Assembly: GCA_004552725.1 (NCBI GenBank)
Contig: SFNM01000012.1
Coordinates: 1-30,888, forward strand
Length of the DNA stretch: 30,888 nt
Direction of reading: 5' to 3'
Source: Bacteroidales bacterium
GTDB taxonomy: Bacteria; Bacteroidota; Bacteroidia; Bacteroidales; Muribaculaceae
Position numbers and translations under genes: made by a program. The notes beneath the pieces are model-generated. The model did not search any database. It was given only the letters and a program-made list of their open reading frames with translations, and was not told the origin of the DNA. Positions 7,725 to 16,324 of this stretch are shown one piece after another. The stretch's first letter is position 1. The number at the start of each line of letters is the position of its first letter.

Positions 7725-9125
7725 ATGGCTGATATCACCGCTATTCGTTCCGGAGCCTCAATGACTTTGGGCCAACAAGCCGCGCTGACCATCAAGATGG
7801 CGCTGCCGGCAATATTGGCTCAGTTGTCGACCATCCTGATGTTTTACATCGATGGCGCAATGGTGGGCCGTTTGGGGGCGAACGAGTCGGCCTCAGTGGG
7901 ACTGATGAACAGTTCGCTGTGGCTGTTCTGGGGCGTATGTTCGGCAGCCACCACCGGCTTCTCGGTGCAAGTGGCGCACCGACTCGGTGCCAACTCGCCC
8001 GAACAGGCACGACGAGTGGTGCGCCAAGGTATCGCCTCGAGCCTCATTTTCGCCGTGGTCATCGCCGGTATCGGGTTGGCCATAGCGCCCGCCCTACCCC
8101 GCTGGCTCGGTGGCGCGGAGGCCATCTGCGGAGATGCCTCCACTTACTTCGCCGTGTTTGCCGCCGCGTTGCCTTTGCTCACGATGAACTACCTCTCCTC
8201 GGGCGTGCTGCGCTGTGCCGGCAATATGAAGGTGCCGGGGCTGCTGAACGTGGTGATGTGCCTGCTCGATGTGGTGCTCAATTTCTTCTTGATATTTTCC
8301 ACTCGCGAGGTGGAGATTCTCGGCTCGGTTATCACCATTCCCGGCGCCGGGTTGGGCGTGCTCGGTGCGGCCATCGGCACAGCGGGCGCCGAGGCCATCG
8401 TCGGTCTATACCTCTTATATTATATTGTGCGAGTGGAGCCGGACACGCGGCTACGTGGCCACGAGCGCGGCAGTTTCCGGCCGCAGGCCGATGTGCTACG
8501 CAAGGCGCTGAAAATTTCCGCACCGATGACATTGGAGCACGCGGTGTTTTGCTCGGCGCAGATTATGATTACGGCCATCGTGGCGCCGTTGGGCATCGTG
8601 GCAATTGCTGCCAACGCGTTCGCGGTTACGGCCGAGAGCCTGTGCTACATGCCCGGCTTCGGTATCGGCGAAGCGGCCACCACCTTGGTTGGCCAAAGCC
8701 ATGGCGCCGGGCGGCGCGACTTGGTGCGCCGCTTCTCCTACCTCGCCATGTGGCTCGGCGTGGCGTTCATGAGCGTGGCCGGTATTCTACTCTACTACTG
8801 TGCTCCCGCCATGATGTCAATCCTCACAAATATCCCGGAAATTCACAGTCTTGGAGTGGAAGTACTGCGCATCGAAGCATGGGCCGAGCCGCTCTATGCC
8901 GCGTCGATTGTGGTCTACGGCGCGTTTATCGGTATGGGCGACACCTTGGTGCCCGCCATCATGAACTTCGGTAGCATTTGGGCAGTGCGCATCCCCTTGG
9001 CAGCGCTGATGGCCCCCACACTCGGCTTGCAAGGAGTGTGGATAGCCATGGCCATCGAACTCAGTTTCCGCGGCCTAATCTTCATCATGCGCCTTCGCCT
9101 CAAACTACCGAAAAGCGACAAGTGA
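7725..9125 (+). CDS. MATE family efflux transporter
   Basis: The protein is 466 aa and strongly hydrophobic, with about 12 predicted membrane helices in two similar halves. The N-terminal part (LGQQAALTIKMALPAILAQL, then YIDGAMVGRLGA) matches the MATE pattern, as does AANAFAVTAESLCYMPGFGI at the start of the second half. These inner-membrane antiporters use a sodium or proton gradient to export cationic drugs or metabolites; the substrate cannot be told. The stretch 7790-8760 is clearly more GC-rich than its neighbours, partly because of Ala/Gly/Leu codons. It lies 10 bases after the OstA-like gene. Confidence 0.9.
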   Translation: MADITAIRSGASMTLGQQAALTIKMALPAILAQLSTILMFYIDGAMVGRLGANESASVGLMNSSLWLFWGVCSAATTGFSVQVAHRLGANSPEQARRVVRQGIASSLIFAVVIAGIGLAIAPALPRWLGGAEAICGDASTYFAVFAAALPLLTMNYLSSGVLRCAGNMKVPGLLNVVMCLLDVVLNFFLIFSTREVEILGSVITIPGAGLGVLGAAIGTAGAEAIVGLYLLYYIVRVEPDTRLRGHERGSFRPQADVLRKALKISAPMTLEHAVFCSAQIMITAIVAPLGIVAIAANAFAVTAESLCYMPGFGIGEAATTLVGQSHGAGRRDLVRRFSYLAMWLGVAFMSVAGILLYYCAPAMMSILTNIPEIHSLGVEVLRIEAWAEPLYAASIVVYGAFIGMGDTLVPAIMNFGSIWAVRIPLAALMAPTLGLQGVWIAMAIELSFRGLIFIMRLRLKLPKSDK

Positions 9126-9252
9126 CCTAATACTAAATACGGCTGTGCATTATCTTTTGCTATAGCCGGCGGCTATTTGCGGGGGTTGGGAGAGTATTTT
9201 TGCTTTCAAAATGATGCTTTACAACATATTGTTGAAAAAAATCGCAAAAAAC

Positions 9253-9284
9253 TTTGGTAGTACCAAAACTTATCACTAATTTTG
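9253..9284 (+). promoter_or_regulatory. Promoter of serC-serA
   Basis: TTTG (9253-9256), a 20-base spacer, then TAATTTTG (9277-9284) is a full match to the Bacteroidetes primary sigma consensus TTTG-N19/20-TAnnTTTG. Transcription should start near 9290, giving a leader of about 35 bases before the ATG at 9326. Confidence 0.7.
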
Positions 9285-9325
9285 CCGAAACATAAAACAC
9301 TAAACCTAACAAACAAAAAACGGGT

Positions 9326-10396
9326 ATGAAAAAACACAATTTTTACGCCGGGCCTTCGATCCTGAGCGAATACACTATCAAGAACACGGCAGAGGGTATT
9401 CTGAACTTTGCCAACACCGGTCTGTCCGTGCTCGAAGTATCTCACCGTAGCAAAGAATTCCAAGCAGTGATTGATGAAGCCACGGCGTTGGTGAAAGAAA
9501 TCCTCGGTATCCCCGAAGGCTTCTCCGTGCTCTGGCTCGGCGGCGGCGCTTCATTGCAATTCTGCATGATGCCCTACAACTTCTTGGCCAAGAAAGCGTC
9601 GTTCCTCGACACCGGCACATGGGCATCGAACGCCATCAAAGAAGCACGCCTCTTTGGCGAAGTCGACGTGGTCGCTTCTTCCAAAGACGCTAACTACACA
9701 TTCATCCCCCGTGGCTGGCAAGTGGCTGCCGACTCCGACTACTTCCACTACACCACCAACAACACAATCTACGGCACTGAAATCCGCAAAGACCCCGAAG
9801 TGGCTTGCCCGCTGATTGCCGACATGAGTTCCGACATTTTCTCGCGCGAAATCGACTGGTCGAAATACATCGCCGTATACGCCGGTGCACAAAAGAACTT
9901 GGCACCCGCCGGTGTGACCATCGCCATCGTGCGCGACGACGCCCTCGGCAAGGTTGACCGCCCGATTCCCACAATGTTGGACTACCGCACCCACATCAAA
10001 AAAGGGTCGATGTTCAACACTCCTCCCGTGCTCCCCATCTTCTCCGCACTCCAAACCCTCCGCTATTATAAAGAACTCGGCGGCTTGAAAGAACTCGAAC
10101 GTCGCGACCTCGAAAAGGCCGGTGCTCTCTACGAAGCCATCGACGGCAGCCGTCTGTTCAAAGGCACTGTAACCAATGCCGAAGACCGCTCCATCATGAA
10201 CGTTTGCTTCGTGATGAAACCCGAATACGCCGAATTGGAAAAAGAATTCGTGGACTTCTGCGGTGAACGTGGCATCGTAGGCATCAAAGGCCACCGCTCA
10301 GTGGGCGGCTTCCGCGCATCACTCTACAATGCTCTGCCCTTGGAAAGCGTGAAAGTGCTCATCCAAGCAATGAAAGACTTCGAAGCAAAACACTAA
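9326..10396 (+). CDS. serC: Phosphoserine aminotransferase
   Basis: The protein is 356 aa, the usual length for SerC. It converts 3-phosphohydroxypyruvate and glutamate to O-phosphoserine with pyridoxal phosphate, in the cytoplasm. MKKHNFYAGPSILSEYTIKN and SHRSKEF (residues 39-45) are the typical N-terminal blocks. LGGGAS (residues 71-76) helps hold the cofactor phosphate. K190 in YAGAQKNLAPAG is the lysine expected to form the Schiff base. GHRSVGGFRASLYNALP near the end is the conserved C-terminal block. It is followed by serA after 15 bases, so the first two steps of serine synthesis are co-transcribed. Confidence 0.95.
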   Translation: MKKHNFYAGPSILSEYTIKNTAEGILNFANTGLSVLEVSHRSKEFQAVIDEATALVKEILGIPEGFSVLWLGGGASLQFCMMPYNFLAKKASFLDTGTWASNAIKEARLFGEVDVVASSKDANYTFIPRGWQVAADSDYFHYTTNNTIYGTEIRKDPEVACPLIADMSSDIFSREIDWSKYIAVYAGAQKNLAPAGVTIAIVRDDALGKVDRPIPTMLDYRTHIKKGSMFNTPPVLPIFSALQTLRYYKELGGLKELERRDLEKAGALYEAIDGSRLFKGTVTNAEDRSIMNVCFVMKPEYAELEKEFVDFCGERGIVGIKGHRSVGGFRASLYNALPLESVKVLIQAMKDFEAKH

Positions 10397-10411
10397 TCAC
10401 ATCGACGCGCT

Positions 10412-11332
10412 ATGAAAACAATCTTAGTTGCTACCGAAAAGCCCTTCGCAGCCGTAGCCGTTGAAGGTATTCGCAAAGAAGTTGAAGCCGCAGGCCATCG
10501 CTTGGTGTTGCTCGAAAAATATACCGACCGCGCCCAATTGCTGGCTGCAGCCGCTGAAGCAGATGCAATCATCGTGCGTAGTGACAAAATCAACGAGGAC
10601 GTATTCGCTGCCGCTCCCAATCTCAAGATTGTGGTACGCGCCGGCGCCGGTTACGACAACATCGACCTCAAAGCCGCTACCGCTGCCAACGTGGTGGTTG
10701 AGAACACTCCCGGCCAAAACTCCAACGCTGTGGCCGAACTCGTGTTCGGTATGGCCGTGATGGCTGCCCGCAATATGTATGCCGGCACCAGCGGTTGGGA
10801 ACTCAAAGGCAAGACCCTTGGTATTCAGGCATTTGGTCAAGTAGGTCGCAATGTGGCTCGTATCGCCAAAGGTTTCGGTATGGAAGTGTCGGCTGTTGAC
10901 CCCTTCTGCCCCGAAGAAGTGATAGCCCAAGCCGGTGTGGCTCCCGTGAAGACTGTTGAAGACCTTTACCGCAACAACGCAGTGGTATCAATCCACATTC
11001 CCGCCACTCCGCAAACCATCGGTTCAATCGGCTATGACCTCATCACCCTCATGCCCAAGAACGGTCTTCTGATTAACACCGCCCGCAAAGAAGTAGTTGA
11101 CGAAGCCGGATTGGCACGCGCCTTGGAAGCACGCCCCGACCTCAAATACGTGGCCGACGTCAAGCCCGACAACGCTGCTGAATTGGAAGAAAAATTCCCC
11201 GGCCGCGTGTTCTTCACTCCCAAGAAAATGGGTGCTCAAACCGCAGAAGCCAACATCAACGCCGGCATCGCTGCCGCCCGTCAAATCGTGGCTTTCTTCA
11301 CTGATGGTTGCGACCGCTTCCGTGTGAACTAA
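10412..11332 (+). CDS. serA: D-3-phosphoglycerate dehydrogenase, short form without ACT domain
   Basis: The protein is 306 aa and belongs to the D-2-hydroxyacid dehydrogenases. It oxidises 3-phosphoglycerate with NAD to 3-phosphohydroxypyruvate, the SerC substrate. RAGAGYDNID (residues 76-85), the Rossmann turn LGIQAFGQVGR (136-146) and INTAR with R225 are visible. There is no regulatory ACT or ASB domain, so serine feedback through ACT is not expected. The usual catalytic His in TPHxGAxT is replaced by lysine (FTPKKMGAQT, K271 or K272), and the Glu normally before it is not obvious. This is known for the lysine-type short PGDH of Bacteroides and Entamoeba, so it is probably an active variant. 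It is co-transcribed with serC. Confidence 0.9.
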   Translation: MKTILVATEKPFAAVAVEGIRKEVEAAGHRLVLLEKYTDRAQLLAAAAEADAIIVRSDKINEDVFAAAPNLKIVVRAGAGYDNIDLKAATAANVVVENTPGQNSNAVAELVFGMAVMAARNMYAGTSGWELKGKTLGIQAFGQVGRNVARIAKGFGMEVSAVDPFCPEEVIAQAGVAPVKTVEDLYRNNAVVSIHIPATPQTIGSIGYDLITLMPKNGLLINTARKEVVDEAGLARALEARPDLKYVADVKPDNAAELEEKFPGRVFFTPKKMGAQTAEANINAGIAAARQIVAFFTDGCDRFRVN

Positions 11333-11347
11333 TTCCCTACCCCATAC

Positions 11348-11392
11348 ATACAGCAAAAGCGACCACCGACTCGGCGGTCGCTTTTGCTGTAT
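11348..11392 (+). terminator. Strong terminator after serA, probably bidirectional
   Basis: Arms 11348-11364 and 11376-11392 form a perfect 17-bp stem with an 11-base loop. The stem carries an A4 run on its left arm and a T4 run on its right. It sits between the convergent serA (+) and acyltransferase (-) genes and can serve both. Confidence 0.8.
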
Positions 11393-11428
11393 TCTCAACA
11401 CATATTGCGGTCTGATGAGAAAGCGCTC

Positions 11429-12430
11429 TCACTTTTCATGGCGATGGGAAATGACGGCTACGATGAGGTGGCGTATGCGGTCAATTATAAAACCGAAGAG
11501 GTAGATGCAAGCGGTGGCTACAATAGTGAATATGGTAAATTCGAGCAAGGTGGTGTGTGCCCAAACATTTCGTACCGCCGGACGCAGGTATTCCACCCAA
11601 ATGGCGGGATTTTTGTGAATGAGGTACACGGCAAACGCTCCGGAGGCCAAATAGTTGATTACTTTGCAGTGAAAGCGCAATGTGGCAAAGAAAGCGAACA
11701 ATGCAACTGATTGCGCTATCACCAACGGTGAATTATACGCAAAAGTAAATGTAGATTTGCAATAAAGGCTCATAAATACCACCGCCATTGTCGTCCATAC
11801 ATACATTGCTATCGACCATTGGCGACATTGCGCTACATTCCGTTTAAAATCAACGTGGCGACGCAAATATCCGCCTATCAAATACATCATCACCAATTGG
11901 ATAATAGTATATCCGGTGGGATTGAACTTGCCGCCATGCCACCAACCGCAGTAGCAGTTGAACGCAATAAAGGCAATCAGCGTCAACGATAATTGTCGAC
12001 GTGAGAGCGTGTCTAATCCCGCGTTGAGCAATGGAGCCAACAGGCATAAACCAAAGTAGGCGGGAACATACCATAAATCATTGTGAGTGAGCACCATCCA
12101 CGACTCGCCCCAGCGCGTCCACTGCCACGTCCCGTTGATAAGCATCACCACCGAGATAACGCCCACAGAATAAAACAAGCATAGGCCTACGAAGCGTATC
12201 ATCGAGCGCCACGACAACCGTATGCCGAAGTAACCCGAAATCATCGTAAAACAGTTCACGCCCACGATGGCTCCGGCCTCCACAACGAGCCGCCACCAGT
12301 CGCGCCCGGTAGCCGCCCACGGCCCCACCGCCTGCGGCAGCCCCACCGCCGCCCCATCCAGATGCAGCACCACCACCATACACATCGCCACCACCCGCAG
12401 CCCCTCAAAATTACTCTCCCTCTCCTTCAT
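11429..12430 (-). CDS. Membrane acyltransferase (acyltransferase family 3)
   Basis: The protein is 333 aa. It starts MKERESNFEGLRVVAMCMVV followed by VLHLDG, with H23 as the expected catalytic histidine of the OafA/NolL-type acyltransferase_3 family. About ten hydrophobic helices follow (for example CFTMISGYFGIRL, LWYVPAYFGLCLLAPLL). Such inner-membrane enzymes add acetyl or other acyl groups to surface sugars. The target here is unknown. The gene lies only 11 bases after hsdR on the same strand, with no promoter visible between them, so it looks like the last gene of the restriction-modification operon. Its 5' part (about 12250-12420) is unusually GC-rich. It could be an unrelated neighbour read by run-through. 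Confidence 0.85.
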   Translation of the reverse strand: MKERESNFEGLRVVAMCMVVVLHLDGAAVGLPQAVGPWAATGRDWWRLVVEAGAIVGVNCFTMISGYFGIRLSWRSMIRFVGLCLFYSVGVISVVMLINGTWQWTRWGESWMVLTHNDLWYVPAYFGLCLLAPLLNAGLDTLSRRQLSLTLIAFIAFNCYCGWWHGGKFNPTGYTIIQLVMMYLIGGYLRRHVDFKRNVAQCRQWSIAMYVWTTMAVVFMSLYCKSTFTFAYNSPLVIAQSVALFAFFATLRFHCKVINYLASGAFAVYLIHKNPAIWVEYLRPAVRNVWAHTTLLEFTIFTIVATACIYLFGFIIDRIRHLIVAVISHRHEK

Positions 12431-12441
12431 ACTGCATCACT

Positions 12442-15400
12442 TTAGTTATAGGTTCTGAAATTTTCGACTTGGTCGAGCACTTTTTCGAAGATTTCTTGGC
12501 TCCACTGTGGCGGATATTGATTGTGATAGAGCAGCATCATCAGGTTGCTGGCCAAGGTTTTCTTCAGGTTATTGTTGTTGAGCCAATCGGCATGGATGGC
12601 AGTGTCGTCGATGAGTTGTTTGATCTTTTTTGACAGCTCGATGCAGCGTTCATTGGCGTATTCAAAGTTATTCTTGTCGCGAATATCCACCAGAATATCG
12701 TAGAAAGCTTTTTCCTCGAATGAGATTCCGAGCTCTTTGAATTTTGCTTTGTCAAGGTTGAGCCGATGGAAGATATCCACGAGTTCGGCCGAGAGGCTGT
12801 CGACTTTTGCCGTCACTTGGTCTTGAATGGCTTGAATTGTGGCCGTGGCGGTGTCGTTGGTGAATGTGAAATTGTCGCGTGTGTTATATTCGTCAATTGT
12901 TTTTTGAAGCAGTTCTTCAAACCGCTTTGCAGCCACTTTGTTCACTTTCTTATACTCGGAAATTGCTTTTTTGAGCATTTTCACGAGCATTTGAAACTTG
13001 GTGTTGGGCATTTTGATATGTTCAAGTTTCTTCATGAAGTCGTCGTCGAAGATGTCTTCTTCGCGGTCTTCTTCGCTGAAGAGGCTTTCGACTCCTTGCA
13101 CCTTGATGGCTTCTTCCACCATAGCCGACACCGCGCGGTTCATGCTTTCGGTGTCGTGTTGGCTGCCGGTCATCTTGCTCACGTATGAGGAAACGCCCAT
13201 AAAGAATTGCGCCCATGCGGTTTGGTCATCGCTCAAAGCGCCGGCCGGGTGACAGATGCTGAACGCTTGCTTCATCCGTTTAACGTGCTTGACAAAGCGT
13301 GTTTTGAATGTAGGCTTTTCCGGCAGGATTTTTGTAAGCACAAATTCAGCCGCCTCTTGCAGAATGAAAAGACGGCGCAAGGGCGTGGCGGTAAAGAATT
13401 CTGCCACATTGAAATCGTGCATCAATTCTTTGATGATTTGCAACTCGTTGACAAAGGCTTGTGTGGCGATGTCGAGCTCATTTTCGCTGATGCCAAGTTC
13501 GTCGCCGCCATACATTTTCAATGCTTGCTGCATATTCTCATGTATGCCGATATAATCCACTATCAAGCCGAAGTCTTTACCGGGATATTTGCGATTTACG
13601 CGCGAGATGGTCTGAATCAGAGTATGCTTTTGCAGCGGTTTATCGTTGTAGAGCACAGCGAGACAGGGCACATCAAAACCGGTTATCCACATATCCACCA
13701 CAATAGCGATGCGGAAGTTGGAATTCTCGTTTTTGAATTGAGTATCAAGCATTTGGCGATAAGGCTTGTCGCCAAGAAGGTCGTACATTTCTTGCGGCTT
13801 GTCGTCCTTGTTGCGAGTGGCCACCATGTTCACCATCGGTAGCTCCATTAGTGCCTCAAGCTCATGTCGGCTGAGGTTGGCTTCGTTGGCTGCGCGACGT
13901 GGCACAAACCAGTCGGGACGCTCATTCCGCAATGCACAATATAGTTTGTAGGCTATGGGGCGGTTGCTACATACTATCATTGCTTTTTGCACCACATCCG
14001 GCTTGTCAGCGCACATTGTTTCGTAGTGGTTGGCTATATCTGCAGCCACACGGGCAAGGCGGTCTTCATTTCCGAGAATGCCTTCCATGCTGCTCATCGC
14101 CTTTTTGCTTGCCGCTACATCTTCCGGTGTAGCGCCTTCGTCGGAGCAGAGTTTATAATAGGCTTCGATGGCTTCGGCTTGCTCTTTGTTGAGCGACACA
14201 CGAGCCAGACGCGGTATGTACTTAATATCCACGGTGATACCATCGCGCACAGCCTCGCGCATGGTGTATTTATCCACCACAGCGCCGAACACGTGAATAC
14301 AGTCGTCGGTCGGAGTGCCGGTAAAGCCCACGTATGTGGCATTCGGCAGCGCGTCACGCAGATAGGCGGCAAATCCGCGAGTGATGAAAGCGCCGAGTCG
14401 GGCGGCATCCTTGTCCTGAGTGGCTGGTTCGGCAGTTTTCAGTTCGGCACGTTTGGCCGTGTCATCGACGATGCGCAGTTTAGAGCCGAGATTGTTTTGG
14501 GTGCGGTGTGCTTCATCGCTGAAGCAGATGATGTTAGAGCGGTCGGAGAGCAAGCCGGTTGCCTCGCAAAATTTCTGAATGGTGCAGATGAATATGCCGC
14601 CGGAGCCGCGGTTGCCGAGCTCCTTGGCAAGGTCGTTGCGCGAATCAATCACGCGCACTTCGCCGTTGCTGAGGAAGTCGGAAGAATTGATAAACAGTTT
14701 TCCGGCTTGCGACTGCAAATCTTCGCGGTCCACCAGTATCACAATTGTTGGCGAGCCGAGTTGTTTCTTGCCTCGCAACACGAGCTGGCGGGCAAGGAAC
14801 ACCATGGTGTATGTTTTTCCGCAACCGGTAGCGCCGAAGTAAGTGCCACCCTTGCCGTCGCCGCCGTTGCTGCGTTGGTGCTGCAGTATGTGGTAAAATA
14901 ATGCTTGCGTGGCAAAAAACTGCGGATAGCGGCACACGATTTCTTCTTCTTTTTCGCGCTTGAGGTCGGGGAAATACACGAAATCGCGTAGCAGTTGCAG
15001 GTAGCGGTCGGGGGTAAATGCGCCGCCGATGAGCGTTTGCAGTTCGGGCAGACCGGTTTTGGCAGTGTTGTCGCTATTGTTGATTTTCTTCCACGCGTAA
15101 TAATGCTCGTAGGGGGTGTAGGTGGTGCCGAGGCGCGTGTTCGACATGTCGCTGATTACCGACAGGGCGGTGTAGCGAATCAGGTGCGGAATGTCGCGGC
15201 GATAGCGAATGTGAATTTGGTCGTGCGCATTGGCTATGGTGGCATTGGGGTCGGTAGGATTCTTCAGCTCGATAATGCAAGTGGGAATACCATTCACCAG
15301 CAACAGCACATCGGGAATACGCACCTTGTCGCTTCCGCCGTAGCTCACCTCAAACTGATTGGTTACGCGGAAAATATTCTTCTCCGGGTGCTCGAAGTCG

Positions 15401-15720
15401 ATGTATTGGACAAGGATTTGCTCATCTTTTTCAAGGCGGTTGAAAGCAAAACCATCGCGGTATAGCAAAAACGAAGCGCGGAGGGTGTGGTAAAGGGTAT
15501 CTTCGCCTATGTTGCGAAGGTTACCCACAATGGCATCATACTCCGACTGCGACAGCATCGGATATTGCGTGGCGAGAAAGTCGCGGAGGTCATTTTCGTA
15601 GAGTGTTTCCGATGTCAGACGGTTGAGTTTGCTGCCGTGAGTATGTAGCCAACCGACCTGCGTCATCAGTTCGCAGAACCCTTTCTCGTATTCCGATTCA
15701 TAAAGTTTACCGTGTTTCAT
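12442..15720 (-). CDS. hsdR: Type I restriction enzyme, R subunit
   Basis: The protein is 1092 aa, a full-length HsdR. It is the motor and nuclease subunit that translocates and cuts DNA lacking the host methylation pattern. The N-terminal nuclease domain shows RIPDVLLLVNGIPTCIIELK, with D137, E151 and K153 as the PD-(D/E)xK residues. The helicase part has Walker A GATGCGKT (296-303) and the DEAH box SDEAH (401-405). Motif VI appears as QTISRVNRKYPGKDFG. A helical C-terminal region for docking on the methylase follows. The start overlaps the hsdS stop by ATGA, so translation is probably coupled. No frameshift or lost key residue is seen. Confidence 0.95.
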   Translation of the reverse strand: MKHGKLYESEYEKGFCELMTQVGWLHTHGSKLNRLTSETLYENDLRDFLATQYPMLSQSEYDAIVGNLRNIGEDTLYHTLRASFLLYRDGFAFNRLEKDEQILVQYIDFEHPEKNIFRVTNQFEVSYGGSDKVRIPDVLLLVNGIPTCIIELKNPTDPNATIANAHDQIHIRYRRDIPHLIRYTALSVISDMSNTRLGTTYTPYEHYYAWKKINNSDNTAKTGLPELQTLIGGAFTPDRYLQLLRDFVYFPDLKREKEEEIVCRYPQFFATQALFYHILQHQRSNGGDGKGGTYFGATGCGKTYTMVFLARQLVLRGKKQLGSPTIVILVDREDLQSQAGKLFINSSDFLSNGEVRVIDSRNDLAKELGNRGSGGIFICTIQKFCEATGLLSDRSNIICFSDEAHRTQNNLGSKLRIVDDTAKRAELKTAEPATQDKDAARLGAFITRGFAAYLRDALPNATYVGFTGTPTDDCIHVFGAVVDKYTMREAVRDGITVDIKYIPRLARVSLNKEQAEAIEAYYKLCSDEGATPEDVAASKKAMSSMEGILGNEDRLARVAADIANHYETMCADKPDVVQKAMIVCSNRPIAYKLYCALRNERPDWFVPRRAANEANLSRHELEALMELPMVNMVATRNKDDKPQEMYDLLGDKPYRQMLDTQFKNENSNFRIAIVVDMWITGFDVPCLAVLYNDKPLQKHTLIQTISRVNRKYPGKDFGLIVDYIGIHENMQQALKMYGGDELGISENELDIATQAFVNELQIIKELMHDFNVAEFFTATPLRRLFILQEAAEFVLTKILPEKPTFKTRFVKHVKRMKQAFSICHPAGALSDDQTAWAQFFMGVSSYVSKMTGSQHDTESMNRAVSAMVEEAIKVQGVESLFSEEDREEDIFDDDFMKKLEHIKMPNTKFQMLVKMLKKAISEYKKVNKVAAKRFEELLQKTIDEYNTRDNFTFTNDTATATIQAIQDQVTAKVDSLSAELVDIFHRLNLDKAKFKELGISFEEKAFYDILVDIRDKNNFEYANERCIELSKKIKQLIDDTAIHADWLNNNNLKKTLASNLMMLLYHNQYPPQWSQEIFEKVLDQVENFRTYN

Positions 15721-16322
15721 ACTTCTCTCGGAGTGTTAGCGGCCCGCTGCACCATGGCAGGAGCCAAGATTTTCAACTGTTCCCGAGCTTCTTTTGCAAT
15801 CGCTCTCGCCTCCTCCGCGCAATTATACAGCGCCACAATCGAGCGTTGAACCTCAATTGGCGGCAGCGGAATTTTAACTCGCTGCATATCTTCCCAATTA
15901 AAAGTTTCTCTTGCACTTCCCCATGAATTGAAACGAGCAATTCTATCAAACTCCGACCTTTGCAACATCAAGAATAAATAACTTGCATCTAAAACATCTT
16001 CATTCTTGACAGCAAAAACAGTGTAAGCCGATGACACAATAAACGTATTTTTTGAGTCATTGAATGCCAGTGAAATCTTATTCCCATTGCGAGATGTTAC
16101 AGGAACAAAAGAAACCCACTTAGGTTTTACAATTTTGTATGAAGTCAGAGAAACACCATCCATATTAGCTTTCGTTTCAATGAACTTTTTTTCAATACTA
16201 ATACCCTTTAAATCATTAAGAGTATACGTATTGTCAGAATTGCGCAAATCACATTCTTCAATCAGCTCTCCCAACTTTACCATTGGAGCTCCTTGAAATA
16301 TTTTAGTCACGTCGTATGCCAT
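15717..16322 (-). CDS. hsdS: Type I restriction enzyme, half-size specificity subunit
   Basis: The protein is 201 aa, about half of a normal HsdS, with one target-recognition domain (about residues 10-150) and one conserved helical spacer (PLPPIEVQRSIVALYNCAEEARAIA). A full subunit has two of each and reads a two-part asymmetric site. Half-size subunits in other systems pair up and read a palindromic two-part site, which is the likely mode here. The frame is open, with a clean ATGA overlap into hsdR and two bases between the hsdM stop and this ATG, so it looks designed rather than broken. The recognition part (about 15900-16250) is much more AT-rich than the spacer part and the flanking genes, suggesting domain exchange. 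Confidence 0.85.
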   Translation of the reverse strand: MAYDVTKIFQGAPMVKLGELIEECDLRNSDNTYTLNDLKGISIEKKFIETKANMDGVSLTSYKIVKPKWVSFVPVTSRNGNKISLAFNDSKNTFIVSSAYTVFAVKNEDVLDASYLFLMLQRSEFDRIARFNSWGSARETFNWEDMQRVKIPLPPIEVQRSIVALYNCAEEARAIAKEAREQLKILAPAMVQRAANTPREV

Positions 16323-16324
16323 TT

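Noticed and set aside
7919..8974. A 351-codon frame on the same strand inside the MATE gene
   Set aside because: It is an out-of-frame, Arg-rich shadow caused by high GC content; the MATE frame explains the region.
9158..9172. A hairpin after the MATE gene as terminator
   Set aside because: The stem is only 6 bp (ATAGCC with GGCTAT) and no T-run follows.
9551..10294. A 247-codon antisense frame over serC
   Set aside because: It mirrors the codon bias of serC, which has all the expected motifs on the plus strand.
13987..14901. A 304-codon plus-strand frame over hsdR
   Set aside because: It is antisense to the hsdR helicase domain and has no recognisable motif.
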